In this document: positions 1-8,674 of the stretch, one piece after another
Numbering within the stretch: position 1 is the stretch's first letter
How the letters are laid out: each line of letters opens with the position of its first letter
Assembly (NCBI GenBank): GCA_029779755.1
Contig: JAKOZZ010000187.1
Coordinates: forward strand, 1 to 47,155
From: Pseudomonadota bacterium
Lineage (GTDB): Bacteria; Pseudomonadota; Gammaproteobacteria; Burkholderiales; Burkholderiaceae_E
DNA: 47,155 nucleotides
Direction of reading: 5' to 3'
Notes under the pieces: model-generated
What the model was told of the DNA's origin: nothing
The model's database searches: none
Seen by the model: the letters and a program-made list of their open reading frames with translations, nothing else
Program-made: the position numbers and the translations under genes

Positions 1-28
1 TCGGGCTGACACCGCCCGGCGCGGTCGT

Positions 29-997
29 TCACTCCGGCTGGATGCCGGCTCTCCTGACGACGCCGCCCCACTTGTCGATCTCGGCGTCGACGAACTGCGC
101 GAAGGCGGGCTGCGTCATCGCGCCCGGCTCGGCGCCGAGCTTGCCCAGCTTCTCGCGGACGGCCGTCTGCGCCAGCACCTCGGCGGTGTCGCGGTTGATG
201 CGCGCGGCCAGCTCGGCCGGCATCGCGCGCGGGCCGTACATGCCGAACCAGGCCGTGGCTTCGAATCCGCGGACCCCGGCTTCGTCGATCGTCGGCACCT
301 CGGGCAGCGATGCGACGCGGGCCTTCGTCGTCACCCCCAACGCGCGCAGCTTCCCCGAGCGGATGTGCGGCAGGACGCCAGGCACCGAATCGAACATCAC
401 CGGGATCTGCCCGCCGAGCAGGTCGTTCAGTGCCGGCGCGGCCCCCTTGTACGGCACGTGCACCATGTCCACACCGGCCATCGCCTTGAAGAGCTCACCC
501 GACAGGTGGTTCGCACCACCGATGCCGGTCGAACCGAAGCTGATGGCTCCGGGCCGGTCCTTCGCGACGCGGATGAGTTCCGCGACCGTTGCGGGCGCGA
601 ATCCGGGCGACACGACCAGCACGTTCGGCACCACCGCGATCAGCGCCAGCGAGGTGAAGTCCGCCTTCGTGTCGTACGGGAGTGTCTTGCGCATGCTCGG
701 GTTGATCACGTGATGGGTCGCCGTGATCATCAGCGTGTGTCCGTCGGGCGCGCTGCGTTGGACGTCCTGCGAGCCGATCGTGCCGCTCGCCCCGGCCTTG
801 TTGTCGACCGTGACCGGCACGCCCCACTTCTGGGCGAGCTGGGCACCGACCTCGCGCGCCAGGATGTCGGTGGTGCCTCCGGGCGGAAAGGGCACGATCA
901 GACGCACCGTCCGGGACGGGAACCCCTGTGCGTGTGCTGCCGAGACGACCGTCGCCAGGACCAGCGCGGCGGTCACGCTGCGCAATGCGTTGAACAT
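29..997 (-). CDS. Tripartite tricarboxylate transporter (Bug) substrate-binding protein
   Basis: Periplasmic solute receptor of the TctC/Bug family, 322 residues, the usual family length. A cleavable signal peptide covers about residues 1-23, with an AHA-Q cleavage site. The family signature VPYKG followed by ALNDLLGGQIPVMFDS lies mid-protein, then the typical SGKLRALGVTT segment. A GAGGA Shine-Dalgarno sits just before the start. It is the last gene of a leftward run behind two MaoC-type hydratases (12-nt gap), so its ligand is probably a carboxylic acid whose CoA ester they process. No TctA/TctB membrane genes are visible, which is common for orphan Bug receptors. The ligand cannot be read from sequence. 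Confidence 0.92.
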   Translation of the reverse strand: MFNALRSVTAALVLATVVSAAHAQGFPSRTVRLIVPFPPGGTTDILAREVGAQLAQKWGVPVTVDNKAGASGTIGSQDVQRSAPDGHTLMITATHHVINPSMRKTLPYDTKADFTSLALIAVVPNVLVVSPGFAPATVAELIRVAKDRPGAISFGSTGIGGANHLSGELFKAMAGVDMVHVPYKGAAPALNDLLGGQIPVMFDSVPGVLPHIRSGKLRALGVTTKARVASLPEVPTIDEAGVRGFEATAWFGMYGPRAMPAELAARINRDTAEVLAQTAVREKLGKLGAEPGAMTQPAFAQFVDAEIDKWGGVVRRAGIQPE

Positions 998-1009
998 TCG
1001 AGTTCCTCG

Positions 1010-1468
1010 TCAGATGGACAGCGCGGCCGTGAGGTCGTGCGGAAATTCGACCATGGCCTCGCCAGTCGCGATCAGCACGCCCGACTGGTTGCGGATGTCG
1101 ACGTCGAGCAGCACCCAGCGGCTCTGGTGCGTCGCCTGCTTCCGCGTGACCCGCGCCATCGGCTGGATCGTGTCACCCGGGCGCACGGGGGCGCGCCAGC
1201 GCGTCTCGAGCCTGCGATGAAGGGCGCCCTGCGGGTAGGCCCAGTCGGTCAGCATCCTTGTGAGCAGCCCGAAGTTGGTCATCCCGTGCATGATCACGCC
1301 GCCGAAGCTGGTCTTGCCGAAGCTGCCCTCCATGTACTTGTCGTCGAGGTGCAGCGGGTTGTAATCCAGCGACGCGTCGCAGAAGTCGCGGATCGTCTCG
1401 CGCGTGACCGCGAACTTCGGCCCTTCGACGACGTCGCCGGGCTGGATGGAATCGAATCCCTGGCTCAT
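1010..1468 (-). CDS. MaoC-like acyl dehydratase (hotdog fold)
   Basis: 152-residue single hotdog-fold hydratase/dehydratase of the MaoC family. Near residues 35-60 the segment DYNPLHLDD fits the family's catalytic Asp/His hydratase motif, and FGGVIMHGMTNFGLL matches the conserved substrate-tunnel helix. The ATG at 1468 is preferred over a GTG at 1474 because GAGG lies five bases upstream of it. It follows the N-terminal-type MaoC gene by a few bases, so the two half-size proteins probably form a heteromeric enoyl-CoA hydratase. The substrate is unknown; the neighbouring Bug receptor hints at a dicarboxylic or branched acid. Confidence 0.88.
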   Translation of the reverse strand: MSQGFDSIQPGDVVEGPKFAVTRETIRDFCDASLDYNPLHLDDKYMEGSFGKTSFGGVIMHGMTNFGLLTRMLTDWAYPQGALHRRLETRWRAPVRPGDTIQPMARVTRKQATHQSRWVLLDVDIRNQSGVLIATGEAMVEFPHDLTAALSI

Positions 1469-1475
1469 CGCCACC

Positions 1476-1943
1476 TCACATCGGGCGGATGGTCTGGCCG
1501 CGCCCCGCGCAGATCACCTGACCATGCTGGTTGAAGAACACGTTGTCGTGCACCGCGAACAGTCGGTCCTTGCGGATGAACTTGTCCAGGCAGCGGGCCT
1601 GCAGCGTGATCGTGTCGCCGGGGCGTGCCGGGCGCACGTAGCTCCACGACTGACCTGCGTTGATCGTGCCCGGGCTGCGCATCCAGTCGTCGGCGGGCGT
1701 GCAGGCGAACATCAGCAGGATGTGGATCGACGGCGGAGCGACGATGCCGCCGTACGGCGTGCGTTTCGCGTACGCCTCGTCGAAGTACAGCGGATGCGTC
1801 TCGCCGACCGAGCGACAGTACTTCTGGATCGCATCGAGGGTCAGCAGATAAGGCAAGGTGGCGCGCGGTTCGCCGGGCACCAGCTGGTCCCAGACCTTGC
1901 GCCGCGCGGCGTCCTTCCAGAAATCGGTTTCGAACTCCGTCAT
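1476..1943 (-). CDS. MaoC N-terminal-type (FAS1-like) dehydratase subunit
   Basis: 155-residue hotdog protein of the FAS1-like/MaoC N-terminal dehydratase type. The segment near residues 45-70 has ETHPLYFDEAYA and GGIVAPPSIHILLM, the typical pattern of the partner subunit in two-component MaoC hydratases. A GGAGG Shine-Dalgarno lies about eight bases before the ATG. It is first in the leftward run MaoC–MaoC–Bug and is transcribed away from the IclR regulator, which probably controls it. Expected reaction: hydration of an enoyl-CoA or mesaconyl/itaconyl-type CoA ester. The exact substrate is an open question. Confidence 0.86.
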   Translation of the reverse strand: MTEFETDFWKDAARRKVWDQLVPGEPRATLPYLLTLDAIQKYCRSVGETHPLYFDEAYAKRTPYGGIVAPPSIHILLMFACTPADDWMRSPGTINAGQSWSYVRPARPGDTITLQARCLDKFIRKDRLFAVHDNVFFNQHGQVICAGRGQTIRPM

Positions 1944-1967
1944 TCACATGCCTCCGGCGTGAGAAGA

Positions 1968-2052
1968 TGACCGCCTGGCGAACAATCCAGGCGTCTGCCG
2001 GTCATTTGATTGGGAGACATCCGCCGCGTCAATGGCTGACCGCCTGGCGAAC
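1968..2052. promoter_or_regulatory. Duplicated 16-bp box between MaoC operon and iclR-type gene
   Basis: The sequence TGACCGCCTGGCGAAC occurs perfectly twice, at 1968-1983 and 2037-2052. Inverted elements overlap the first copy (GCCTGG at 1973-1978 with CCAGGC at 1987-1992; ATGACCG at 1967-1973 with CGGTCAT at 1999-2005). The second copy lies just before the Shine-Dalgarno of the IclR gene. This suits repressor or activator sites in the divergent intergenic region. It is inference from position and repetition only. Confidence 0.5.
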
Positions 2053-2061
2053 GGAGACGAG

Positions 2062-2832
2062 ATGACCGAGGCACCCGACAGCGAGCTCTTCGTGCGCGCG
2101 TTCGCGCGGGGACTGGGCGTGATCGAGGCGATGGGGCGCGGACCCGAACGGCAGACGCTGGCACAGATCGCCGAAGCGGCCCGTCTTCCGCGCAGCGTCG
2201 CGCGTCGTCTTCTGATGACCCTGTGCGCCCTCGACTACGCGGGCACGGACGGCCGCCTGTACCGGCTCACGCCGCGCGTGATGAAGCTCGGCCTCGCGTA
2301 TCTCTACGCGCAGCCCTTGTGGCGGCAGGCGCAGCGCACGCTCGAAGACCTCCGCGTCGAGGTGCAGGAGTCGTGCTCGATGGCGGTGCTCGACGGCACC
2401 GAACTGGTCTACGTGATCCGCGTCCCGGCCCGACGCATCCTGTCGATGAATCTCTCGGTGGGAAGCCGGCTTCCCGCACACGTGGTGTCACTCGGACGCG
2501 CACTGCTGTCAGGGCTGCCCGACACCCTGCTCACCCGCTATCTCGCGGAGGCGGACCTCGTGCGCCTGACGCCGCACACCGAGACCTCGCCCGTGAAGCT
2601 GCGCCGCGCGATCGAGGCGGTGCACGGGCTGGGGTACGCGTGGGTGGACGCCGAGCTGGACGAATCGATCTGCGGCATCGCGGTCCCCGTGCGCGACGGC
2701 GCCGGCCAGGTGGTCGCGGCGGTGAACGTCAGCCTCACGGCCGGCGAGTGGACCGAGCGCAAGGCGCGCACGCGCTTCCTGGCGCCCCTGCGGCGGGCGG
2801 CCGCACAGATCCGGTCGTCGATGCTCGCATGA
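2062..2832 (+). CDS. IclR family transcriptional regulator
   Basis: About 256 residues with the IclR layout: an N-terminal winged helix (TLAQIAEAARLPRSVARRLL, then GRLYRLTPRVMKLG) and a C-terminal effector domain with the usual SVGSRLPAHVVSLGRALLS and CGIAVPVRDGAGQVVAAVN segments. Proteins of this type that begin PDSELFVRAFARGLGVIEAM are often regulators of aromatic or acid catabolism (PcaR/PobR/KdgR-like). I prefer ATG 2062, with GGAG five bases upstream. The in-frame ATG at 2032 has its nearest GGGAGA about 15 bases away and would put the 16-bp repeat inside the gene. It is divergent from the MaoC–MaoC–Bug operon and is its likely regulator. Confidence 0.9.
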   Translation: MTEAPDSELFVRAFARGLGVIEAMGRGPERQTLAQIAEAARLPRSVARRLLMTLCALDYAGTDGRLYRLTPRVMKLGLAYLYAQPLWRQAQRTLEDLRVEVQESCSMAVLDGTELVYVIRVPARRILSMNLSVGSRLPAHVVSLGRALLSGLPDTLLTRYLAEADLVRLTPHTETSPVKLRRAIEAVHGLGYAWVDAELDESICGIAVPVRDGAGQVVAAVNVSLTAGEWTERKARTRFLAPLRRAAAQIRSSMLA

Positions 2833-2939
2833 GGCGGCCGCGCGGGGTGCGCAATGCGATCGCGCATTGCAGCCCGTGCACGACGGGCGTCCGATGACGC
2901 GATCGGAATGGGGATCGTCCTCCGGGGCGTCGCGCGCGG

Positions 2940-3197
2940 TCAGGCCGATCCCTGGCCGCCCTTCACCTTGCCCCACACGAACAGCAGCACGACCGCGCCG
3001 ACCACCGAGCCGATGAAGCCCGCCCCCTGACCGGCGGCGTACCACCCCAGCGACTGGCCGACGAACCCGGCCGCGAACGAACCCGCGATGCCGAGCACCG
3101 CCGTCAGCACGATGCCGAGGCTCTGTGTGCCCGGCAGGATCGCACGCGCGATCAGGCCCACGACGAATCCGACGACTGCCATCCAGACATAGCTCAT
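2940..3197 (-). CDS. GlsB/YeaQ/YmgE family small membrane protein
   Basis: 85-residue hydrophobic protein of the transglycosylase-associated (GlsB/YeaQ/YmgE) family. It begins MSYVWMAVVGFVVGLIARAI and has three predicted membrane helices with the glycine-rich GIAGSFAAGFVGQ segment. The ATG at 3197 follows GAGGGAGCAGAG on the coding strand; longer upstream reading lacks family similarity. Members are stress-induced inner-membrane proteins of unclear mechanism. It stands alone, convergent with the IclR gene and divergent from the MscS gene. Confidence 0.85.
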   Translation of the reverse strand: MSYVWMAVVGFVVGLIARAILPGTQSLGIVLTAVLGIAGSFAAGFVGQSLGWYAAGQGAGFIGSVVGAVVLLFVWGKVKGGQGSA

Positions 3198-3221
3198 CTC
3201 TGCTCCCTCGAAGTGATCCAG

Positions 3222-3265
3222 TGATCCGCAGCTGCGCGCACGGTGATCCGCACCCGCGCGCACGG
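3222..3265. repeat. Two-copy 22-bp tandem repeat
   Basis: TGATCCGCAGCTGCGCGCACGG-type unit at 3222-3243 is followed directly by a copy at 3244-3265 with about three differences. It lies between the divergent GlsB-type and MscS genes. It could be slippage debris or paired binding sites. No known motif recognised. Confidence 0.5.
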
Positions 3266-3448
3266 CTGCACGAGTATGACCGGATCGGCGCGAGAACGGC
3301 GCGGTCGTTGCCCGTCGCATCGGATGCCCTCGCATCGCATCGCCGCCGCGTCACCGCTGCGGCGTCTTGCCCTCGTCACCCGCGCGCCGTACCCTCACAG
3401 CACGATCGCGCCGTCCCGCCTCGATCGCATCCACGTGGAGCACGCCCC

Positions 3449-4261
3449 ATGACCAACGTCGAGCAGTTCCAGAACTTCCTGATGACCACCGGCACCGACC
3501 TCGTGGTCAAGGTGCTGGCCGCACTCGCCTTCTGGATCGTGGGCCGATGGCTGATCGGCAAGGTGGTGCAGCTGATGCAGGCGGCGATGAGCCGCAACAA
3601 CGTCGATCCGACCCTGACCAAGTACATGGGGTCGATCGTCGCGGTGTCGCTGAACATCGCGCTGGTGCTGGGCATCCTCGGCTACTTCGGCATCCAGACG
3701 ACGTCGATCGCCGCGCTGCTCGCGGGCGCGGGCGTGGCGGTGGGCGTCGCGTGGAGCGGCCTGCTCGCCCACTTCGCCGCCGGCGCCTTCCTGCTGATCC
3801 TGCGCCCCTTCAAGGTGGGCGACTTCATCAGTGCCGGCGGCGTGACGGGCACGGTGCGCGAGATCGGCCTGTTCGGCACCACGATCATCACGCCCGACAA
3901 CGTGTTCACCGTGGTCGGCAACAACAAGCTGTTCTCCGACAACATCCAGAACTTCTCGGCGCTGCCGGTGCGCCGCGTCGAGCGCGTCGCGCAGCTCGCC
4001 AACGGCGTCGACCCGCTGGACGCCATCCGGCTGCTGCGCGCCGAGGTCGCGATGATCCCGAACATCGCCGCCGAGCCGGCGCCCGAGATCAGCCTGCTCG
4101 ACTTCAGGCTCGAAGGCCCGCAGATCGCCGTGCGCCCCTACTGCCACAACGATCACTACTGGCAGGTCTACTTCGACACCAACGAGGCGATCGCGCGGGT
4201 GGCGAAGGAAGCCGGCTGGCCGGTGCCGGCATCGTCGCACCACGTGCTGCGGGAGCCGTGA
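3449..4261 (+). CDS. MscS family small-conductance mechanosensitive channel
   Basis: 270-residue inner-membrane channel of the short MscS type. It has three N-terminal transmembrane segments, a glycine/alanine-rich pore helix (SIAALLAGAGVAVGVAWSGLL), then the beta domain (FKVGDFISAGGVTGTVREIG) and a C-terminal alpha/beta vestibule. MscS channels open under hypo-osmotic membrane tension and release solutes. The start MTNVEQF at 3449 gives the normal N-terminus; upstream reading is low-complexity and not family-like. It is alone on its strand here and probably monocistronic. Confidence 0.93.
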   Translation: MTNVEQFQNFLMTTGTDLVVKVLAALAFWIVGRWLIGKVVQLMQAAMSRNNVDPTLTKYMGSIVAVSLNIALVLGILGYFGIQTTSIAALLAGAGVAVGVAWSGLLAHFAAGAFLLILRPFKVGDFISAGGVTGTVREIGLFGTTIITPDNVFTVVGNNKLFSDNIQNFSALPVRRVERVAQLANGVDPLDAIRLLRAEVAMIPNIAAEPAPEISLLDFRLEGPQIAVRPYCHNDHYWQVYFDTNEAIARVAKEAGWPVPASSHHVLREP

Positions 4262-4367
4262 CGCACCACCCGGTAGGATCGCACCCGACGATGCGCGCGC
4301 ACGCGCGTGTCGGCCCGGCACGCGCCGCTGCCTGCCGGAACCTCACACTCAGGAGACACTCCCCCCG

Positions 4368-5102
4368 ATGAACCCCCTGGACTTCACCGGCCGCACCATC
4401 CTGGTGGTGGGCGGATCGAGCGGCATCGGCAACGGCATCGCGCAGGCGTTCCGCGCGCACGGCGGCACCGTGCACGTGTGGGGCACGCGCGCCGCCGCGG
4501 CCGACTATTCGGCGGCCGAAGGCTCCGATCTCACCGGCCTGCACTACGCGCGGGTCGACGCCGCCGACACCGCCGCCGTCGAGGGCTGGCAGCCGCCCTT
4601 CGCCACGCTCGACGTGCTCGTGCTGTCGCAGGGCATCGTGATCTACGACCGCGGCGAATATGCGAACGCAGGCTTCGCGCGCGTGATCGACGTGAACCTG
4701 AACAGCGTGATGGCCTGCGCGCTGAAGTTCGAGAAGATGCTCAAGGCATCCCGCGGCGCGCTGATCACCGTCAGCTCGACCGCCGCCTTCCATTCCACCC
4801 GCGGCAATCCGGCGTACAACGCGTCGAAGGCCGGGGTCGTGGGCCTCACCCGCACGCTGGGCGACGCCTGGTCGCGCAGCGGGGTGCGCGTCAACGGCAT
4901 CGCGCCGGGCCTGGTCGACACCAAGCTCACCAAGGTCACGACCGGGAATCCGCAGCGCCTCGAGGCATCGCTGAAAGGCATCCCGCTGGGCCGGCTCGGC
5001 ACGCCGCAGGACATGGCCGGCGTCGCACTCTTCCTGGCTTCACCGCTGTCGGCCTACGTGGTCGGACAGACCATTCCCGTCGACGGAGGACTGATCCTGT
5101 GA
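4368..5102 (+). CDS. SDR family oxidoreductase
   Basis: 244-residue classical short-chain dehydrogenase/reductase. The cofactor motif GGSSGIG is near residues 13-19, the catalytic Ser in TVSSTAAFH, and YNASK provides Tyr and Lys. The C-terminus PVDGGLIL is typical. An AGGAGA-type Shine-Dalgarno precedes the ATG. It overlaps the next SDR gene by four bases (GTGA), so the two are translationally coupled and probably act on the same or successive substrates. The substrate is not evident. Confidence 0.9.
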   Translation: MNPLDFTGRTILVVGGSSGIGNGIAQAFRAHGGTVHVWGTRAAAADYSAAEGSDLTGLHYARVDAADTAAVEGWQPPFATLDVLVLSQGIVIYDRGEYANAGFARVIDVNLNSVMACALKFEKMLKASRGALITVSSTAAFHSTRGNPAYNASKAGVVGLTRTLGDAWSRSGVRVNGIAPGLVDTKLTKVTTGNPQRLEASLKGIPLGRLGTPQDMAGVALFLASPLSAYVVGQTIPVDGGLIL

Positions 5103-5863
5103 GCACGAACACACAACGATATGCCGGCCGCGTGGTCCTGATCACCGGCGGCGGTTCGGGGCTGGGCCGCGCGACGGCGCTGCGCGTCGCCGCAGAAGGC
5201 GCGGCGGTGGCGGTGCTCGACATCAACGAGGCCGGCGGCCACGACGTGGTGCGCGAGATCCGCGAGACCGGCGGGGCGGCCGAATTCCTGCGCGTCGACG
5301 TCGGCAACCGCGCGTCGGTGCTGGACGCGGTCGGTGCGGCCCATCGGCGGTTCGGCCGCGTCGACGTCGCCGTCAACGGCGCCGGCGTCACCGGCCAGCG
5401 CGCGGAGATCCCCGACGTCACCGAGGACGACTGGAACCGGGTGGTGGCGATCAACCTGAACGGCGTGTTCTTCGGCATGCAGGCGCAACTGCCGATCATG
5501 GCGGCGCAGGGGGGCGGATCGATCGTCAACATCGCCTCGATCCTGGGCGTCGTGGGCCGCGCCAACGCATCGGCCTACGTGGCCACCAAGCATGCGGTGG
5601 TGGGCCTGACGAAGGCCGCGGCGTTCGAATGGGGCACGCGCAACGTGCGGGTCAATGCGGTGGCGCCCAGCTACATCCCGACGCCGATGACCGAGCCGCG
5701 GCTCGACGCCGACACCTGGGCCGCGCTCTCGGCGCAGCACGCGTTCAAGCGCTGCGGCACGCCCGACGACGTGGCGGCGATGATCGCCTTTCTCGGCTCC
5801 GACGACGCGAAGTTCCTGACGGCCGCCGTGCACCTCGTGGACGGCGGGTACACCGCCGGCTGA
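5099..5863 (+). CDS. SDR family oxidoreductase (second of a coupled pair)
   Basis: 254-residue classical SDR with TGGGSGLG near residues 16-23, NGAG in the middle, catalytic Ser in NIASILG, and YVATK for Tyr/Lys. It ends with LVDGGYTAG. The GTG start overlaps the stop of the preceding SDR (GTGA), and the reading frame upstream belongs to no recognisable protein. Similar to FabG-like 3-hydroxyacyl or cyclic alcohol dehydrogenases. Paired SDR genes of this kind often serve catabolic oxidation of alcohols, but the substrate is unknown. Confidence 0.9.
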   Translation: MSTNTQRYAGRVVLITGGGSGLGRATALRVAAEGAAVAVLDINEAGGHDVVREIRETGGAAEFLRVDVGNRASVLDAVGAAHRRFGRVDVAVNGAGVTGQRAEIPDVTEDDWNRVVAINLNGVFFGMQAQLPIMAAQGGGSIVNIASILGVVGRANASAYVATKHAVVGLTKAAAFEWGTRNVRVNAVAPSYIPTPMTEPRLDADTWAALSAQHAFKRCGTPDDVAAMIAFLGSDDAKFLTAAVHLVDGGYTAG

Positions 5864-5912
5864 GGACGCAGGCGGGTCGACCGTCTCCGTCGACGGGTCC
5901 GCGCGGCGGGCC

Positions 5913-6692
<780 letters not shown>

Positions 6693-6718
6693 TCACGACC
6701 CTCCGCTCCGGATCCGGC

Positions 6719-7918
6719 ATGAACCTCCAGTTGAACGAGCGCCTCGAGCGCTTCGAGTCCCCGTTCCGCAAGCTCGACCTGCTGCTGTCCGACGTCGTTC
6801 CGGCGCCTGGGCTTCGGCCGGTCACGATGCACGTCGGCGAGCCGCAGGACAGCCCGCCGCCGCTGCTGGCCGAGGCGGTCGCGGCGCATGCGAACGCGTG
6901 GAACCGCTATCCGCCGTCGCTGGGCACGCCGGAGTTCCTCGCCGCAGTCGCAGGCTACATCGGGCGCCACTATCCGGCGGCGCGCGGTCGCATCGCCGCA
7001 GACCGCCATCTGTCGTCGGTGGCCAGCACCCGCGAGGCGCTGTATCTGGCCGCGGCGCTGGCCGTCAGCCCGTCCCGCGCGGCGCCGCTGGCGCTGATGC
7101 CGAACCCGTTCTACCAGACATACCGGGTGGCCGCGATCATGGCGGAGGCCGAACCGCAGTACCTGCGCCACAGCGGCTTCCCGATGTTCGCCGTCGATCT
7201 CGACGCGCTCGACGAGGCCACCCTGCAGCGCACCGCGGTGCTGTACCTGTGCTCGCCGTCGAATCCCGACGGTCGGGTGATGCCGGCGCAGCAGATCCTG
7301 CAGGCGGTGACGCTGGCGCGCCGACATGGCTTCCTGGTGGTGTTCGACGAGTGCTATGCGGAGCTGTACGACCGCGAGCGCGCGCCCGGTGCGCTCGAGG
7401 TGCTGGCAGCGAGCGATCCGACCGAAGGTTGGCTCGACAACGTGCTGGTGCTGCATTCGCTGTCGAAGCGATCGAGCGCCGCCGGCCTGCGCTCGGGCTT
7501 CGCGGCCGGCCCCGCCGCCGTGATCGCCGCACTGAACCGTCTGCGCCTGAACGGGACCGCGTGCACGCCGGTGCCGCTGCTGGCGGCGGCGACCGCGCTG
7601 TGGTCCGACGACGCACACGTCGAGGCGATGCGCGCCCGGCTGCGCGCCCGCTTCGACATCGCCGATCGCCACCTCGGCGGATACGCCGGCTACTACCGCC
7701 CGCCGTGCGGGTTCTTCCTGTGGCTGCGGGTGGACGACGGCGCGGCGATCACGCGCAGGTTGTGGGCGGAACGCGCACTGCGCGTGCTCCCGGGGGAATA
7801 CCTCACCCAGCCGGCGACCGACGGCAGCAACGACGGCCGGCAGTTCATCCGGATCGCGCTCGTGCACGCCCCCGAGACGACGGACGAGGGGCTGCGGCGG
7901 CTGGCGAGCCTGCTCTAG
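6719..7918 (+). CDS. Fold-type I PLP aminotransferase, DapC-like
   Basis: 399-residue class I/II aminotransferase. It resembles betaproteobacterial N-succinyldiaminopimelate aminotransferase (DapC, lysine/peptidoglycan branch): an N-terminal MHVGEPQDSPPPLL segment, NRYPPSLGTPEF, the CSPSNPDGR loop (usual NPTG changed to NPDG), VVFDECYAELY and the PLP lysine Lys250 in LSKRSSAAGLRSGF. The ATG at 6719 gives the family N-terminus. The last 74 bases overlap the convergent TetR gene. Family is secure; the DapC assignment is moderate because a paralogous aminotransferase cannot be excluded. Confidence 0.78.
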   Translation: MNLQLNERLERFESPFRKLDLLLSDVVPAPGLRPVTMHVGEPQDSPPPLLAEAVAAHANAWNRYPPSLGTPEFLAAVAGYIGRHYPAARGRIAADRHLSSVASTREALYLAAALAVSPSRAAPLALMPNPFYQTYRVAAIMAEAEPQYLRHSGFPMFAVDLDALDEATLQRTAVLYLCSPSNPDGRVMPAQQILQAVTLARRHGFLVVFDECYAELYDRERAPGALEVLAASDPTEGWLDNVLVLHSLSKRSSAAGLRSGFAAGPAAVIAALNRLRLNGTACTPVPLLAAATALWSDDAHVEAMRARLRARFDIADRHLGGYAGYYRPPCGFFLWLRVDDGAAITRRLWAERALRVLPGEYLTQPATDGSNDGRQFIRIALVHAPETTDEGLRRLASLL

Positions 7919-8627
7919 ACGCGGCGGCTGCCGGCGCTGACTTCGCCGAGCCCTTGGACGCCGTGTTCGGAGCCGGCTTCAGCGACGACCTCGGTGCCGA
8001 CGCAGATCCGCGCGACGGCGTGGCCAGCATGCCGCGCAGCACCAGGCCGGCGCATTCGCGCGCGATCGGTGCGACCGGACCGCGTTCGGGCTTGTACCAC
8101 TCGCTCGCCCAGTTGATCGCACCCAGCAGCAGCATGCGCACCAGGTCCAGGTCGGCGTCGGCGCGGATCGCACCGTCGCGCGCGCCCTGCTGCAGCAGCG
8201 CCCGCCACCAGTCCGCGTAGTCGCGACGGATCGGCAGCACGTCGCGCCGCACGGCGTCCGGCACCTGGTTGACGATGCGCAGGTCGGCCGACGTGTAGTC
8301 GGCATGCCCCAGCAGCTCGTCGAGGTGCGCGGCGATCGCGGCGGCCAGGCGGTCGTCGAAGCGCGCGTCCGCCGGCAGCGCGGCGACCGCCGCACGCGCC
8401 GCATCGAACGTGCGCGCCGCCGAGATGCGCAGCACCTCGCGCACGAGGTCCTCCTTCGAAGCGAAGTGGTAGTACAGGCTGGCGGTGCGCAGGCCCGAGG
8501 CGGCCGCGATGTCGCCCAGCGCGGTGGCCGCGTAGCCGTTGGCGCGGAAGAGCCTGGCCGCGCAGTCGAGGATGCGCTGCCGGCTGGCCGCGGCCTTGCC
8601 GCCGCGTTCGGGTGCTTGGCTTGACAT
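7845..8627 (-). CDS. TetR family transcriptional regulator
   Basis: 260-residue TetR-type repressor. The helix-turn-helix lies near residues 18-65 (RILDCAARLFRANGYAATAL, then LYYHFASKEDLVREVL). The C-terminal ligand domain contains the LLLGAINWASEWY stretch seen in acyl-CoA/lipid-type TetR proteins. A low-complexity Ala/Ser/Pro/Arg tail of about 50 residues follows residue 210 and overlaps the 3' end of the aminotransferase gene on the other strand. It is divergent from the flavin monooxygenase gene, with only 47 bases between the starts, and probably represses it through the dyad there. Confidence 0.9.
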   Translation of the reverse strand: MSSQAPERGGKAAASRQRILDCAARLFRANGYAATALGDIAAASGLRTASLYYHFASKEDLVREVLRISAARTFDAARAAVAALPADARFDDRLAAAIAAHLDELLGHADYTSADLRIVNQVPDAVRRDVLPIRRDYADWWRALLQQGARDGAIRADADLDLVRMLLLGAINWASEWYKPERGPVAPIARECAGLVLRGMLATPSRGSASAPRSSLKPAPNTASKGSAKSAPAAAASRAGSPAAAAPRPSSRGRARARSG

Positions 8628-8632
8628 CCGTC

Positions 8633-8660
8633 AATTTCTAACGAATATTAGGTAGAAATT
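8633..8660. promoter_or_regulatory. 28-bp operator dyad between tetR-type and monooxygenase genes
   Basis: AATTTCTA (8633-8640) and TAGAAATT (8653-8660) form perfect 8-bp arms. The central AATATT (8644-8649) shares the same axis of symmetry. It lies in a strikingly AT-rich patch of this GC-rich window. A TTGACA hexamer at 8621-8626 could be a -35 for the monooxygenase, with TATTAG at 8646-8651 as a weak -10 at 19-bp spacing, so the dyad would cover the promoter. Binding by the adjacent TetR protein is inferred from position. Confidence 0.7.
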
Positions 8661-8674
8661 CAAGAGGAGACCCC

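Noticed and set aside
365..1534. Long plus-strand frame opposite the Bug and MaoC genes
   Set aside because: Arg/His-rich translation with no family resemblance; it is the shadow of the minus-strand genes.
8645..8650. ATATTA as a -10 at 18 bp from TTGACA
   Set aside because: It matches the TATAAT consensus at no position; TATTAG one base later is better but at 19-bp spacing.
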